A stretch of 64,000 bases of DNA from Alitta virens (taxonomy: Eukaryota; Annelida; Polychaeta; Phyllodocida; Nereididae). Shown in pieces: positions 11,758-22,780 of the stretch. Numbering within the stretch: position 1 is the first letter of the stretch; every line of letters starts with the position of its first letter. The DNA is taken from contig OW028580.1 in assembly GCA_932294295.1 (NCBI GenBank), positions 38,923,836-38,987,835 of the forward strand, in the 5' to 3' direction. Made by a program: the position numbers and the translations under genes. Under the pieces are notes generated by a model. The model saw only the letters and a list, made by a program, of their open reading frames with translations, had not been told where the DNA came from and did not search any database.

Positions 11758-11956
11758 TTGTGGGCCATGACTTGAGTGTTATCATATATAACTATAACAT
11801 CCCCAAAATGCATAACATCCCCCATTAAGTGTTGTTATGGTATGTGTGGTCCATTGGTCCTCAGACCATGACAACAACACTTAATTGGGATGTTATATAT
11901 TTTGCTAAGCACAATGGCAATGTTATATATGATAACACTCAGGTCATGGCCCAAAA
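11758..11956. mobile_element. Near-perfect palindromic MITE Q
   Basis: About 195 bp whose two halves are complementary over most of their length. The outer arms are tgggccatgacttgagtgtt and aacactcaggtcatggccca, followed inward by atcatatataac and gttatatatgat. Inner arms cccattaagtgttgttatgg and ccatgacaacaacacttaat surround a loop of about 25 bases. A single strand would fold into one long hairpin. No second copy was seen in the window. Confidence 0.85.
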
Positions 11957-12433
11957 GTCAATGTTTAAGATACTGAGCTAACGAAATCATAATTTAAAGC
12001 TATACTCATAGTAGATTGACCGGCATGAGCTCCATTTCAAAGATAAATGTACATAAAATACATATATCCGGATAAGGCATATATTCACTAATACTACAAA
12101 AAGGTGATGAATATCATCAACAGATCTAAGTTATGTATTCAAAATTTAAGCCACCAATGGTTGAATCTTGGATGAACTAGGTTCCATCCAAGGTTGAATC
12201 AAGACTATGGTAGGTTTACTAAATCTATAACTTGTGTCAATCTGACCATATAATCAAATTTCCATGATTATATGACTTGTTAATGTGTCCAGCAAGCATC
12301 ATAAATGCAACCATCTTGAAATGGCGTGTCATCAACTTTATCACAAACGAGATAAAAATCAGACCACCAACGCATTTGGCCACCATCTTTTTTGAAGCCT
12401 TGAAGGAAACAGCTTTTTAGTGTGTCTCAACGC

Positions 12434-12560
12434 AAGATGGCCAATTTTAAATGGCAGACGCAAGGCAGTGTGCTTATCCCAATGTAGCTCAAGCGGCTTG
12501 GAAAATCTTGTTAGTGTGGGTGCTGACATTAATTTGCGTTCATTCCACAGGAGGGTACGT
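12434..12560 (+). repeat. Block E3
   Basis: A shorter copy of E. It matches the inverted E4 at 31625-31820 better than E2: both have gaaggaaac(a)gc or aaggaaacaac, caagatggccaatttt or caagatggccaatttac, tgttagtgtggg, and an attcca(c)ag-like word. A 165-codon minus frame at 12359-12856 crosses its edge and is judged spurious. A decayed second part of E lies at about 13330-13440. Confidence 0.65.
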
Positions 12561-13750
12561 TGTATGAGAATATGATACACGAATATACTCGGGGGGAGCA
12601 AACTTGGAAAGAGTAATATCAGGTATATCATACAGGGAATTGACATATATTTTTCTCTAAAAGATAATACTGATACTAAAATTTTATTTTTGGCAACTTT
12701 CATTGACAAAGTTACATGCAAAATTGTACGTAAATACACATTTTGATATGATGTGAATTGGCAGAGTTCAAAATATTTAAAGTGAAACAAATTATATATA
12801 ATATAATATATTATAATAGAATAGAATTTTGATAAGAATATCATGGTAATATACAATAAAACTCATTCAGTATTGACAATTTAACCTTTAAACTCACCAC
12901 ACAGAGCAGCCAGAGGCATTATTCAATATATTAAACAGGATAGCACAATTTTTCAGTGCAATCAATGCACAAATGAAGGAACATGAAACAGAATCTTATT
13001 TAATATAAAGAAAATAAAATGTTTTATTAATATGATCACAAATGGTGTTACCATAAAATCTGGTTAAGAATGAAAATTACACAAATGGTTTGGCAAATGT
13101 ACAGTGCACACATGCATTGTCCAACTTTCGCATTTCCCATCCACATAATGGGAAATTACATTTGCAAATCTGCATAAAATGCAAATTTCATTCAGGCAAA
13201 TCCATTGTAATAACCGGGACGGTGTCAAAATGGGCAACAAGCACTTGCTGAGCAATGCACCACTGATTGATTAGTTATGAAGAAATTGCCAATCAATGAA
13301 TGATTAAATTTTCCAGAGAGTTTTTTCAATTTCAGAAGATGTTATTTTTCCTCATAATTACACTCATTTGTCCCTTTGCTGTCAATAAATAAGTGCCCCA
13401 AAGAATGATTGCAGCTTGGAAATTTGCCTCATTTACAAAAATGAAAATGGCAAGGTGTTGAATTTTCTATAGGCCTGCTTAGCAGATCATAATATGTATT
13501 GTTTGTATCAAGCAACATGCAGAATTAATATGTGCAGCAGAATGATAAAATATTATAAAAATGCAGATGTTAGGGAAGGTTCCTTTTTCTAATAAAAATG
13601 AAACAGTTGTTGGAATCTTGTGCATACACAAGATGCTACATCATCACATACGAGCTTTTACTTGAAATGCCATTATTACGGTAAAAGGAAAAAAATGCCA
13701 TTGTGGTCTTTGCCTTTATGGTCTTTTCCCATAAGAGCAACTAAACTGCA

Positions 13751-14072
13751 ACAACAGGCTTAATATTGCAATTGAATCAGGCTAATCTTGCTTTTACCAA
13801 CAGAAAAGATGGTGCTTACTGCCAGTCGACTCGGTGTCAGCCACTTTGACAAATTGACACAGAGCCACAGAAAATCCTATGCACTTCAGGACGTGACAGT
13901 GTTGCTAAACCACCTTCCACGGGACAGATTCTTTTGGATACTGTCCTCTCCACCAGCAATTTAATAATGTTCCAGCCCAGATTGGGCATACCAAAATCAG
14001 GGCAGCATCCTGCACAAGCCTCTTCGGGCTCAGACGTATGGTTGAGGCACACGAAACTGAATTAGCTGCAAT
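13751..14072 (+). repeat. Block D2
   Basis: Second D copy in the left arm. Its closest relative is the inverted D3 at 29158-29478: both share the gcttaatattgcaattg or caattgcaatattaagc word, cacttcaggacgtgacag or its complement, the caccagcaatttaataatgt segment and the agcccagatt segment. This pairing, rather than with neighbouring D1, is evidence about duplication order. Confidence 0.8.
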
Positions 14073-14074
14073 TA

Positions 14075-15460
14075 TCATGTGCGATGGCTGGGGTCTTTTA
14101 GGGTTTTAAGCATTTATTGCATCTGTTCATCTGTGACATTAATTTATGGCTTCTGGAGGAAAGATAATTGCATGATATCAGCCTAACTGTAACATTTAGT
14201 ATAATTAGATCTTTTTACTGAAAAATCGTGGGGCATTATGTTCCTTTTAAAATTATTATAGATTATCTCAGTAAACTTCACTTGGAGTTTTTCGTGATTG
14301 CATGCATGAGTAGTGAAAATTAAATCTTGCCTTTTTGATATTATTATTATTATTTATTAATAATAGTCATTATCGCAGTGATTACATTTGCAACAAGCAA
14401 GAAATACTTATGATGTATTAGTCTATAACTGCTTTTTGAAAGTTGTTGCCTTGAGCCGTCTGAAGACAAAAGATTCTGCTTGAAGCCATAACTATCTGTA
14501 CGTATCCTCATCTGTCTCTAGATATCACTTGGCCTACCAATATGTTAATCTGTCAATGAAATAATGTGCAAATTGGTTATTATTAGATGCAAGGGTATAT
14601 ACTGCATATATGATAGGTTTTTAAAGGGTTTTTGTATCCGGATTAATTCAGTAACCGGCACCTTGAGGCATCAGTGTGGGTCCAGCTAAATTAAGCTTTT
14701 TAATAGATGCAGTTTTTAAAATGTTGTACTGTACATTGTTGCTAGGTTGCCATAAACAATAGTGACAATAGCTACAAATTGCATACTTAAGCTGTCATAA
14801 GAGACAGCAATCAAACTTGCACACAGAAGTGCCTTTCTACAGAGTCAATTTTAGCCATTTAGAATGATTGGCCATTACCAACCTTCGTCCATTTCCTGTT
14901 GTTCATGCCTTTGGAAGAACAAATTTCATGGGCCTCAAAGTAGGAGACTCATTCACTATGAAGACCACCCTGCAAGAAAACATTTACTGGGAGGTGGTCT
15001 TAAAATAGCTTGGTTATTGTGCCTCGAGAAAGAAAAATGGATTATGCTTTTTATCATTTCAATGAGACAAATGTAATTTTTGCAGACAAGCAAACAAACA
15101 AGTTTTTGGCTTGTTAATTATATGTTTAATCAGTAAAATTGACATATAATATACAAGTATAGAAAGACAAAATGTGTTAAGTAACACAATGAAAAGTATA
15201 TATGGAGATGTTGGTACACAACAAAAGTGTTTACGTAAAATTGTCTAGACTATGAAAAACAAGATGTAAATCAAATGTACAATCAAGTAAATAAGTGAGA
15301 TCTAGTTCTAGAACATGATGCAAGGTACCATGTTTAGATATATCATTTAAACAGTGGGTCCAAAATTAGGCAATTGTTGGTGGTCTAAAATTGAGGTAGT
15401 CTTTACAGTAGTATACTTGGATGACATTTACAGTTTTGAAAGACATCCCATGGATGGTTT
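14075..15460. other. Unassigned interval, left end of the central spacer
   Basis: About 1.4 kb of AT-rich DNA. A 70-codon frame at 14864-15076 has no recognisable domain. No repeat ends were found. Confidence 0.4.
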
Positions 15461-15823
15461 CATTTACCTACCAAAGTATAATGTACACTATAAGTACATT
15501 ATGTACATTACACTAATGCAAAACCAGGGTTTCATGCCATACAAAGGGTGGAGGCCTAGCTCAGTGGTAGCGCGCTGGGCTTCCAACCACTGGGTCCCCG
15601 GTTCAATTCCCGGTCGAGCCTAAGTTGGATGGCTGTTTCATCCTTTGTCTCATTGCCATGGCTCCTGCCTGTCCTAGTTAGCCCATCAGGTGCAGAAATA
15701 CAGGACGTAAGGCCTAATCCACCACCACCACCACCACCACCACCATTTACTTACCAAAGTATAATGTACACTGTAAGTACATTATGTACATCACACACAA
15801 CCAGGGTTTCATGCCATACAAAA
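15461..15823 (+). mobile_element. SINE-A copy 2 between 80-bp direct repeats
   Basis: The SINE occupies about 15547-15743. It has A box ctagctcagtggtagcgc, B box ggttcaattccc, the family body and a (CCA)n tail. It is flanked by near-identical direct repeats at 15461-15546 and 15744-15823, both containing accaaagtataatgtacact, aagtacattatgtacat and ccagggtttcatgccataca. Ordinary SINE target duplications are about 7-20 bp, so an 80-bp one is unusual. It may be a pre-existing local tandem duplication that the SINE landed in. Confidence 0.9.
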
Positions 15824-16904
15824 GGCTTAATGGCTCAAATTTTTGCAACAAATAGCCAGACACAATGAGAGCTTAAAAATATCTCCAAAACTGAGAAAAA
15901 TAACACTTTTTCATCAAAATTTTCAACCGACACGTTGAACAGTTATTTCAACAACTAAAAAATCCAGCTGCCCCACGTTAACATCGGATTTATGCATAGA
16001 AAAATCCTATGCAAGTTTTCAACTGAAAGTACAGTCAAAGAGTTTTTGTCCGAGTAAACTCAACTTCTTAACTCACTCTAAGAGGACAGTAATGAAGACG
16101 TATGTGTTGTTCTCTTGCCAAACGCCTTTCAGGTCATAGTGTTTTTTTTTAGGAGAGGGTTAGTTTGGGGATAAATGTGTATATTTTTTTTTGTGTGTGT
16201 ATTGAAGACTTTTTTCAGCTCAATAATTTCAAGAGCATTTGTTTTTCTGCTGCTAGTGCTATTATAAAAGATAAATGATGAAATTGAACCAGATACAGTT
16301 TACTAGTTTTCAATTGATGTACCTTTATGATGAGTTTTAGCCTTTGAAGAGGGTTTGTTATCGACACTAAATTATCTTTTGTTAGATAAGAAAATGCTGC
16401 AGAGAAGTGTTTTCATTCAACAGAAAATTGGGGTGCAGTTTATTCTTCTTGGAATACTATGGACGAAAACAAGCGTACATTAATTTTGAATCATATCATA
16501 TCACTGGCTTGCATGTAACAGGATCACACAGAACTGAAACATTAGGTGCAGATTTTACCACCCACCATCATGTTGTTTGACATGGAAGCCAGAAAACAGG
16601 ACTGACGCCAGCTCAAATAGCACTAGGCCAGGCTGAAAAACTGGCCATAAAATTCCTTATAGCCGTTGTAAAACTACAGTAGTAGCCGTTAGTTTTATGG
16701 CCATGGACAGGACTGGTGTCAGAGAAAGTCATAATGTTACTGAATGACACAGAAATGGTCAGTGGCAGGCGGGAAATCTATTATTACAGGACAAAGAAAG
16801 GGCAAGGTCATTTGGGTGATGTGCATAACACTGGAGATATGGCTTACTCGCTACAGTCTGCTGGTGTCTTGATCCCATAAACTACTCACTTTCCTGCAGC
16901 TGTA
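15824..16904. other. Unassigned interval with one small inverted repeat
   Basis: Short frames only. Near 16633-16707, ggccataaaa and ttttatggcc form a 10-base inverted repeat around a spacer that also repeats the word tagccgtt. This may be a decayed foldback element. Nothing else was recognised. Confidence 0.4.
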
Positions 16905-17155
16905 GCAGATGGTTATATTGGTGGTTAAACCATTTGTCAGCTTCTCAGAAGGTCTCGAGTTCGATTCTTAGCCTGAGCATACAGTTCACTGTTTTAAAAT
17001 ACTAAGTAACATAAGGTCTACTGGTCTATGTCTAATGTCTCAATGCTACTGGGTCTGAAGCTTTGTAAGTTTATATGACCAGCTGCTAGAGGCAACCTTA
17101 ATGATTAGATGATAAGGCTTGGAGTCCACACCACGTTACACATTTACTAAAAAAA
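16905..17155. mobile_element. SINE-B fragments in disrupted order
   Basis: A tRNA-like head in plus orientation at about 16915-16975 (A-box-like ggtggttaaacc, B box gagttcgattctt) is followed at 17030-17155 by the 3' body of SINE-B in minus orientation (ctcaatgctactgg, tatatgaccagctgctagag, ggcttggagtccacaccacg). The orientation switch shows rearrangement or two separate insertions. Confidence 0.65.
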
Positions 17156-17195
17156 GTCATATTCTACATTTTGATTAGCTTGGCATTGGGTATTG

Positions 17196-17430
17196 TAGTG
17201 TCTCAATGATACTGGACTGAAGCTTGGCCAGCTTAGCTTTTATGATATGACAAGCTGTCAAAGGCAGACGTAATGATGAGATAATAAGACTTGGATTCCG
17301 CACTATGTGACACATTTATCCCATGGGTAGGCTGAGTTTAGATAGATAGATAGATACGGAAAGTGCAACCCTCCAAGTTTCTGCTGCTAGGGAGTAGCTG
17401 GCCAACGCTCCAACGGGCTGATGCGTGTAG
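17196..17430 (-). mobile_element. SINE-B 3' fragments, minus, with a short GATA tract
   Basis: At 17196-17335 the ctcaatgatactgg, gacaagctgtcaaaggcaga and cacatttatcccatgggtag words match the second SINE-B subfamily. Immediately after, gatagatagatagata and ggaaagtgcaaccctcc at 17339-17375 match the GATA-tailed subfamily. The remainder to 17430 is diverged. Confidence 0.65.
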
Positions 17431-17787
17431 TGTCGTAGTGTTCCGCAGTGTAGATCTGTATTTTACTACTTCCTTGTACATCCTGGGATTATCAGCATCC
17501 GGGTACTTTTAGAGATTGGAAATGACGAATGATTAAAACGAAGTCAAGTATACTGCTGGAGTTTATTTTCATTATTGGAAGCATATGAAAATACAATTGG
17601 GTGAATATTATAATGCGCAGACTTCTAGGCCACTCAGGCACTAAATATAATGACAAAAGTTTGGTGAATTGACTGATATACCATTCTTCAATACCAGTTA
17701 CAAGCTTTAAGAATTCCAGACATGTTGAAGAGAAAGGCAAATTGATTTTCACCACGCGAGAACAGCGAAGCTGACTTCATAGCACAG

Positions 17788-17952
17788 CAGGCAGGTGGCG
17801 TGTCCACGGCCAACCAGAGTTTTCACACCTCTTTACTGGGAGACGTAGTGCCATGTAAGGCCACAGACCTGTCAGGGCTACATTGATAAGTTGCTCTTCT
17901 TCCCCGATGCCAATAAGCAGGCAGGCAGGTGGTATTTCCCTCCTTCACCCGG
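17788..17952 (+). repeat. Block G3
   Basis: Third plus-strand copy of block G and the only one outside the two arms. It shares aggcaggtggcgtgtccacg and ccatgtaaggccacagacct, and its right end agrees with G2. Its presence in the spacer may mean a further unit once existed here. Confidence 0.7.
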
Positions 17953-17984
17953 AGTACTTCATCAGTTCAGACTGTCTTCATTTA

Positions 17985-18426
17985 TACATACTGAAAAATA
18001 TATGAGATGTAATTGGCTTTCATATACCTAAATATAATAGATGAAAGATTATGTATGTTTTGTACTGATAATGAAATTGAAGATGAGTTTCACTTGATAA
18101 TGATCTGTGCTTCTTATGTTGTTTTTAGAAACGAGCTGTTTCAGAAAATTGGAAATATTGATAAAAATTTTAATGGTATAATTTTGATAAATTTTTATGT
18201 ATTTGTGTAATATCACTTTCAGAAGTTTTTTGGTCAGTTCTTGGTGAAAGCAATCCAGATGAGAAAAAATCAATTGTATGCATAATAATGTTAGCTCTTT
18301 AAGAATAGGTGACATATAGGCCCGAGTGGCCGGGCGGTTGTACTTTTGTTTATTGTTTGTTTACCGTACAAATGTATGTGATTTACCACATGTCACTAAA
18401 ATAAAGATTTTCCTTCCTTCTTTCCT
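17985..18426 (+). pseudogene. Non-LTR retrotransposon 3' end: RT C-terminal fragment plus UTR
   Basis: The frame at 18013-18210 contains ERLCMFCTDNEIEDEFHLIM followed by ICASYVVFR. This is the conserved pattern C-x2-C, IEDE, H, C, then an aromatic residue and R, seen at the C-terminus of many non-LTR retrotransposon ORF2 proteins (family knowledge). Downstream is a 3' UTR ending in aataaagattttccttcctt and a (TTCC)n-like tail at about 18400-18430. The element is strongly 5'-truncated, and the frame ends early at a stop, so it is dead. Confidence 0.75.
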
Positions 18427-18449
18427 TCCTATAATTTATTTTACTGCTA

Positions 18450-18594
18450 TGGCCAAATGTGCCACGTGCGTTTCCCATGAGAAGGATAAACGCATGGTTT
18501 TTAGCTTATTATAATGAAGAAAAAACCATGCGTTTTCCATGCGTTTATCCTTCTCATGGGAAACGCACGTAGCACATTTGGCCATATAGGTCTA
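18450..18594. mobile_element. Foldback MITE family P, copy 2, complete
   Basis: 145 bp with TA on both sides (18448-18449 and 18595-18596). Arms begin TGGCCAAATGTGCCACGTGC and end in the near-complement acgtagcacatttggcca. An inner arm ggataaacgcatgg is matched twice, so two alternative hairpins are possible. There is no coding capacity, though short frames run through both arms. Confidence 0.93.
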
Positions 18595-18854
18595 TGTATT
18601 GGTGTAAATCATTATTTGATGCATCTACAGATCAAGCCATTAATCGAGTCCCCTATGTTTAGGAATACAGACAGGTGTTACAACAAGCACTTACGGCCAA
18701 ATTAGCTGACCTGACAGGTTATATTAGTTTATTAAAAAACCAATCACGTTGACCATACCCAGAATGCTTACTTGTAGTTGTCAACACGCCAAACGTGACA
18801 TCGCCACCTGCTCAGCTAATTTGTCATCACGGCGATGTACCTTATTACTGACAA

Positions 18855-19065
18855 TTTGACTGCATATAAAAATATTTTAGGGTCAGAATTGTTTTAGCAC
18901 GTCATAAGCAATACCTCTACACATTTTTGAATATAATAAACTTTGAATTTCGAAAATTTGACTAAAATTGAAGGTATTGTGTAATGAAATGTACTATGAA
19001 GTGACGACACTAATGACGTTCATGACGTTCTCCTGTCCCTCGTTTTCGTATTCGGCAGTATTGTC
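18855..19065 (+). repeat. Partial copy of inverted-repeat element L
   Basis: Resembles the interior of the element at 21167-21747. Shared are a ttgaatttcgaaaatttgac or ttggaattttgaaaatcgga segment, an aaattgaagg word, the cga(c/g)(g/a)c(g/a)ctaatgacgttcat core and ccctcgttttc. The ends are not recognisable. Confidence 0.55.
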
Positions 19066-19214
19066 ATTCAGGAAGAGAAAATTTGGGGAACCTATTCAAA
19101 GCGCAGTTGTCTTACGCATCAATCTTAAAAAATATTTTACAATTATAATCGATCTCATTAATGGGGCTACATTTTCGCTGAATCCTTCATGGTCCAATAT
19201 AGCAGTTAACGAAA

Positions 19215-19774
19215 AATGCTAAATTAAAAGAATTATGGAAATTTGTTAATTAACACGAACAATATCTTACCAAATGCCAAAAAACTCTTCATCTAAAAGG
19301 CTACAACACTCAAATTACAATTTCTACCATTCTTAATAGACTTCTGTCTCATAAGACAGTGTCCTGGAAACTAATTACACATTTTCGTGACTTGTCAAGC
19401 ATTTTCTATCTTTTAAACCTACTCAATCAGTGCCAATTACCGAGTTAAACTAGTTTTTGTTTCCAAACTAACATCACTTGTCATTATTTGTAATAAAAAT
19501 CTAGCGAGTTCAGATGCCATTGAGGCTTCAGTGGGTTTAATGAAGCTGCATTAGCCCAAAGATTGAATTCAATAAAATGTTGGCAATCAATGGCAAGTTA
19601 CTTGGAGCAGTAAATTCCAAATGTTACTGGCTTACAGAAAAATCATGCAACGATGTGAGCTAATCTTGAAATATTTCTCAAGAAGTTGTGTTTTGTTTTA
19701 ACTGGAGCTAAACCAGTTCTCAAATGATAAACAAATATATTATTGCAAAACTTGCCTTGAAACCAACAGTCATT
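19215..19774. other. Unassigned interval
   Basis: AT-rich, with no frame or family similarity noticed between the partial element L and SINE-A copy 3. Confidence 0.4.
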
Positions 19775-19989
19775 GCTACAGAAGGTAACGGGCGGGGGCC
19801 TAGCTCAGAGGAAGCGCTCTGGGCTTCCAACCGCTGGGTCTCGGGTTCGATTCCCAGTCGAGCCTAAGTTGGATGGCTGTTTCCTCCTTCATCTCATTGC
19901 CATGGTTTCTGCCTGTCCTAATTAGCCCAACTGGTGCAGAAATACAGGACGTAAAGCCCTAATCACACACACACGCTGCAGAAGGTAAC
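19775..19989 (+). mobile_element. SINE-A copy 3 with 15-bp target-site duplication
   Basis: Head with A box ctagctcagaggaagcgc and a good B box, gggttcgattccc, then the standard body and an (AC)n tail. The direct repeats at 19775-19789 and 19975-19989 (gctacagaaggtaac and gctgcagaaggtaac) differ by one base. This is among the better-preserved heads in the window. Confidence 0.95.
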
Positions 19990-21166
19990 AATTTGGACAT
20001 AACTTTTTTTCAATTTGTCCTGAATTATTTCTGAGAAACAACTAGGTTTACAATGCTTGTGATAAACTCAACCGACCAATATTTTCAGCATAACATTTAC
20101 TGTTCATTATATATATAATATTATTTGTTGCATGATACTAAAATATTGCATGAGAGGATAATATCTGGTTGCCATGACTCTTATTAAACAGTTTATGCAT
20201 GGTATCATATCTCTTCTGATTTCTGTACATTACAGTAAGATGCTGTGCATGTTTGTTACCAGAAAATTGCCACAAAATCTACATGAAATGTTTCACAGTG
20301 TAGATTTTATTCAGAAAGTTTTTATTTTTACATGAAACAGGGACTTAGGATCCGGTTGGAGCTCAACAACACCCACCAGCATTTTTACATTGCCTTTATT
20401 GTTGAACTTATACCCTCTCAATAAACTAGCTACACACCAAGGCAGGTTTGTTTATCTGAACTCCCAAGAGCAACCACAATTCAGATCCAGACAAGCTTAA
20501 CCATGCTAATAGACCATAACAGAGGTAAATCCATGGATAAAAACCTCAGTCAAATAATGGATAAGTTGTCTCTACTTTGCTTTCTTCTGTTGAGTTATTG
20601 GGCTGAAGCTGAATTAAACTCAAGCCAAGACCAGAACCTGCTCTCAGAACACCACATAAAGATTATGCATATTGCCCCTTGAACACAATAAATCTTATGG
20701 ATGCACAAGAACACATTAGTGGATGCATCAGGACACATTAAAGGATCTCACAGATAAGCAGAGTGTGACTTACAGCAACAGCATCATGGTGTGATTAATG
20801 TATAGGTGGTGTGATTTTCTAAGAAAGCTTCAAGTACAGCTAGGTCTAGTGGGAGGGAATGGTGGGTTGTTCAGTATCTTATCATTAAATACGTCAGAGT
20901 GTTTAAATAATGCTGTTTTTCATGATATGGTGTGCTTGAAACTGAAAGTTGTCAAGATATAATGAATGATATTGTAAGGTATTTAATCTGTTGCTTGATG
21001 GTAAAATTGGTGCTGTAAACGAGAAATGATTATCAGGCATTTTAAAAACATCATTTTTCAAATGTTGGAAAATATATTTAATGAATTACAGTTCATTATC
21101 ATCACTGTGTTTTAAACTACAATAACCAACATCATAGTGTTTTAAGCAACAAGATATGATGACTAT
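19990..21166. other. Unassigned interval with a second copy of repeat M
   Basis: At about 20650-20755 lies a sequence related to 10290-10385 (aagattatgcatattgc, ataaatcttatggatgcac, aagaacacattag). The rest is AT-rich sequence without recognised features. Confidence 0.4.
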
Positions 21167-21747
21167 GGTAGTATTCGACTGGGCTTTTTCGTGGAGCACT
21201 TAGACGTCTACATTTCGTAAAGGACGAAGTGTATTCGACTGGAGGTTACAAAGAAAATTTTCGAGAAGCACAAATATTCACAAAGAAAAAAGTGCGTAAA
21301 CCTCTGTAAAACCGAGTCACGTGATCATTTGTGGGCAAAACTGTAATGGAGTCTGGAGAGCGTCGCTGATTCGCATCTTCAGAGTCATTTTACAAAAAAA
21401 GATATCGGTGTTGATTCAATTTACACCATAAGCAAACTACAAATAAATGTTTGTACAGGAACTTGGAATTTTGAAAATCGGACGGAAATTGAAGGAGCAG
21501 CTTAATAAAAAGTATCACGAAGCGAGGACGCTAATGACGTTCATTTGTGCCTCGTTTTCATGTCATTGGACCATGGAGTCTCTAGTGACTCCATGATTGG
21601 ACAATGCAATGTATTTGATTTTTTGTCAGTGTGTCAAGGGTCAAATTCCCAGAATTTTATTTGACTGGGAAATCTACGTCGAGCACGGAATTGCCACGGC
21701 GCAAGTGGGCGTGGCCTAAATGGAAAACTCCCCAGTCGAATATCACC
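21167..21747. mobile_element. Non-autonomous DNA transposon L with inverted termini
   Basis: The left end is GGTAGTATTCGACTGGG and the right end CCCCAGTCGAATATCACC. These are complementary over about 17 bases with two or three mismatches. The left end is partly repeated inside at 21230 (gtattcgactgg), and a subterminal gagcac word occurs near both ends. The interior is GC-richer than its surroundings and carries a 9-base hairpin (catggagtc, gactccatg). No transposase frame is present. Flanking bases are tat on both sides, a possible 3-bp target duplication. A related fragment is at 18855-19065. Confidence 0.85.
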
Positions 21748-21765
21748 TATGTTATGACCAACATA

Positions 21766-22105
21766 GATAGATAGATGTGGAAAGTGCAGCTCTCAAAGGC
21801 AAGTTCTTGTCGCTATCGCGGAGGTTTAATTGATGAGGTGTGAGCGAGAAGGAGTCCACCCATGTTACACATTTTCCCATGAGTGGGATCTTTTACTTGC
21901 CTCACCATAGACACAGAGTATAAGGGACTACCAATTTAACGTCTCATCGGAATGATGCCGAGTTCAATTCCTGGTCGAGCCTAAGTTGGATGGCTGTTTC
22001 ATCCTTCATCTCATTGCCATGGTCCCTGCCTGTCCTAATTAGCCCATAAGGTGCAGAAATACAGGACAAAATCCCTAATCCACCAAACCCTGACACCCAC
22101 CTACC
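21766..22105. mobile_element. SINE-B / SINE-A chimera
   Basis: Bases 21766-21955 are a SINE-B in minus orientation (GATA tail, gtggaaagtgcagc, ggagtccacccatgttacac, atagacacagagta, acgtctcatcggaa). At about 21955-21965, where the SINE-B tRNA head should begin, the sequence switches to a plus-strand SINE-A from its B box onward (gagttcaattcctggtcgag, then the full body to 22105). Neither element has its own tRNA head complete. Confidence 0.85.
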
Positions 22106-22109
22106 CACT

Positions 22110-22670
22110 GCATTCAACTATTATTGCAAATCAAATTTCAGTAGAAAGAACCTTGCCATTAGGACAGGCACCAACATTGGTGAACTTTTTATTGTTATAA
22201 TGGTGATTAGTCTTAATTGTGAGACATGCATAATGACCATTAGTGGAAATATTATACTCTAAAATCATAGTTATAAACATGTATATTTATGCCAGCATGG
22301 TGATATTTAACAAAAAGGACCATAATAAAAATATGTATTGAATTCTATTATCTCATTCAATGCAGCCAATCATTTCAGTTGCCATAGAAACACATTTGCA
22401 ATTAACTCCTAGTGCATTCAACAGGACCACACAATTAGATGTATTATGCGATAAGAGATGAGTTTTACATAATACTCGAAGAAAATTATTTAGCTGCATC
22501 CAAGCCAATTTCCTGTTTTAATGAATGATGCTTCATGCCACCTACTCTGGAACTGTATGTCGCATGCATTTACAAAGTGTGTTATAACAGTTTTCTTCCA
22601 TAGGCTTATATAATGACATTTTTGTACCTCTATAGTGGAATGAATCAATATTGAAAAAAAAATATAAAAA
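22110..22670. other. Unassigned interval
   Basis: Unique-looking AT-rich sequence before the TA run. No repeat or frame recognised. Confidence 0.4.
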
Positions 22671-22706
22671 ATAAATAAATATATATATATATATATATAT
22701 ATATTA
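22671..22706. repeat. (TA)n microsatellite
   Basis: About 30 bases of alternating TA after an AAAT-rich lead. It lies directly upstream of the candidate splice acceptor at 22729. Confidence 0.95.
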
Positions 22707-22729
22707 ATCGATTTATATTTCTTTTTCAG

Positions 22730-22780
22730 GGGAACACAAATAAAATCTTCCTACGTGAACTGTCAAATTATAAACCGAAG
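22730..22780 (+). CDS. Candidate 51-bp phase-0 microexon of an unidentified gene
   Basis: A pyrimidine-rich acceptor (tttatatttctttttcag, ending 22729) is followed by 51 bases without a stop in the natural frame, and then by the strong donor gtaagt at 22781. The frame gives GNTNKIFLRELSNYKPK, 17 codons, phase 0 on both sides. The codon mix looks unlike the flanking AT-rich DNA. The host gene was not recognised and no partner exon was found nearby, so the call rests on splice signals alone. Confidence 0.4.

Noticed and set aside
12359..12856. 165-codon minus-strand frame
   Set aside because: Partly block E3 and partly AT-rich hydrophobic sequence. The other E copies do not keep the frame.
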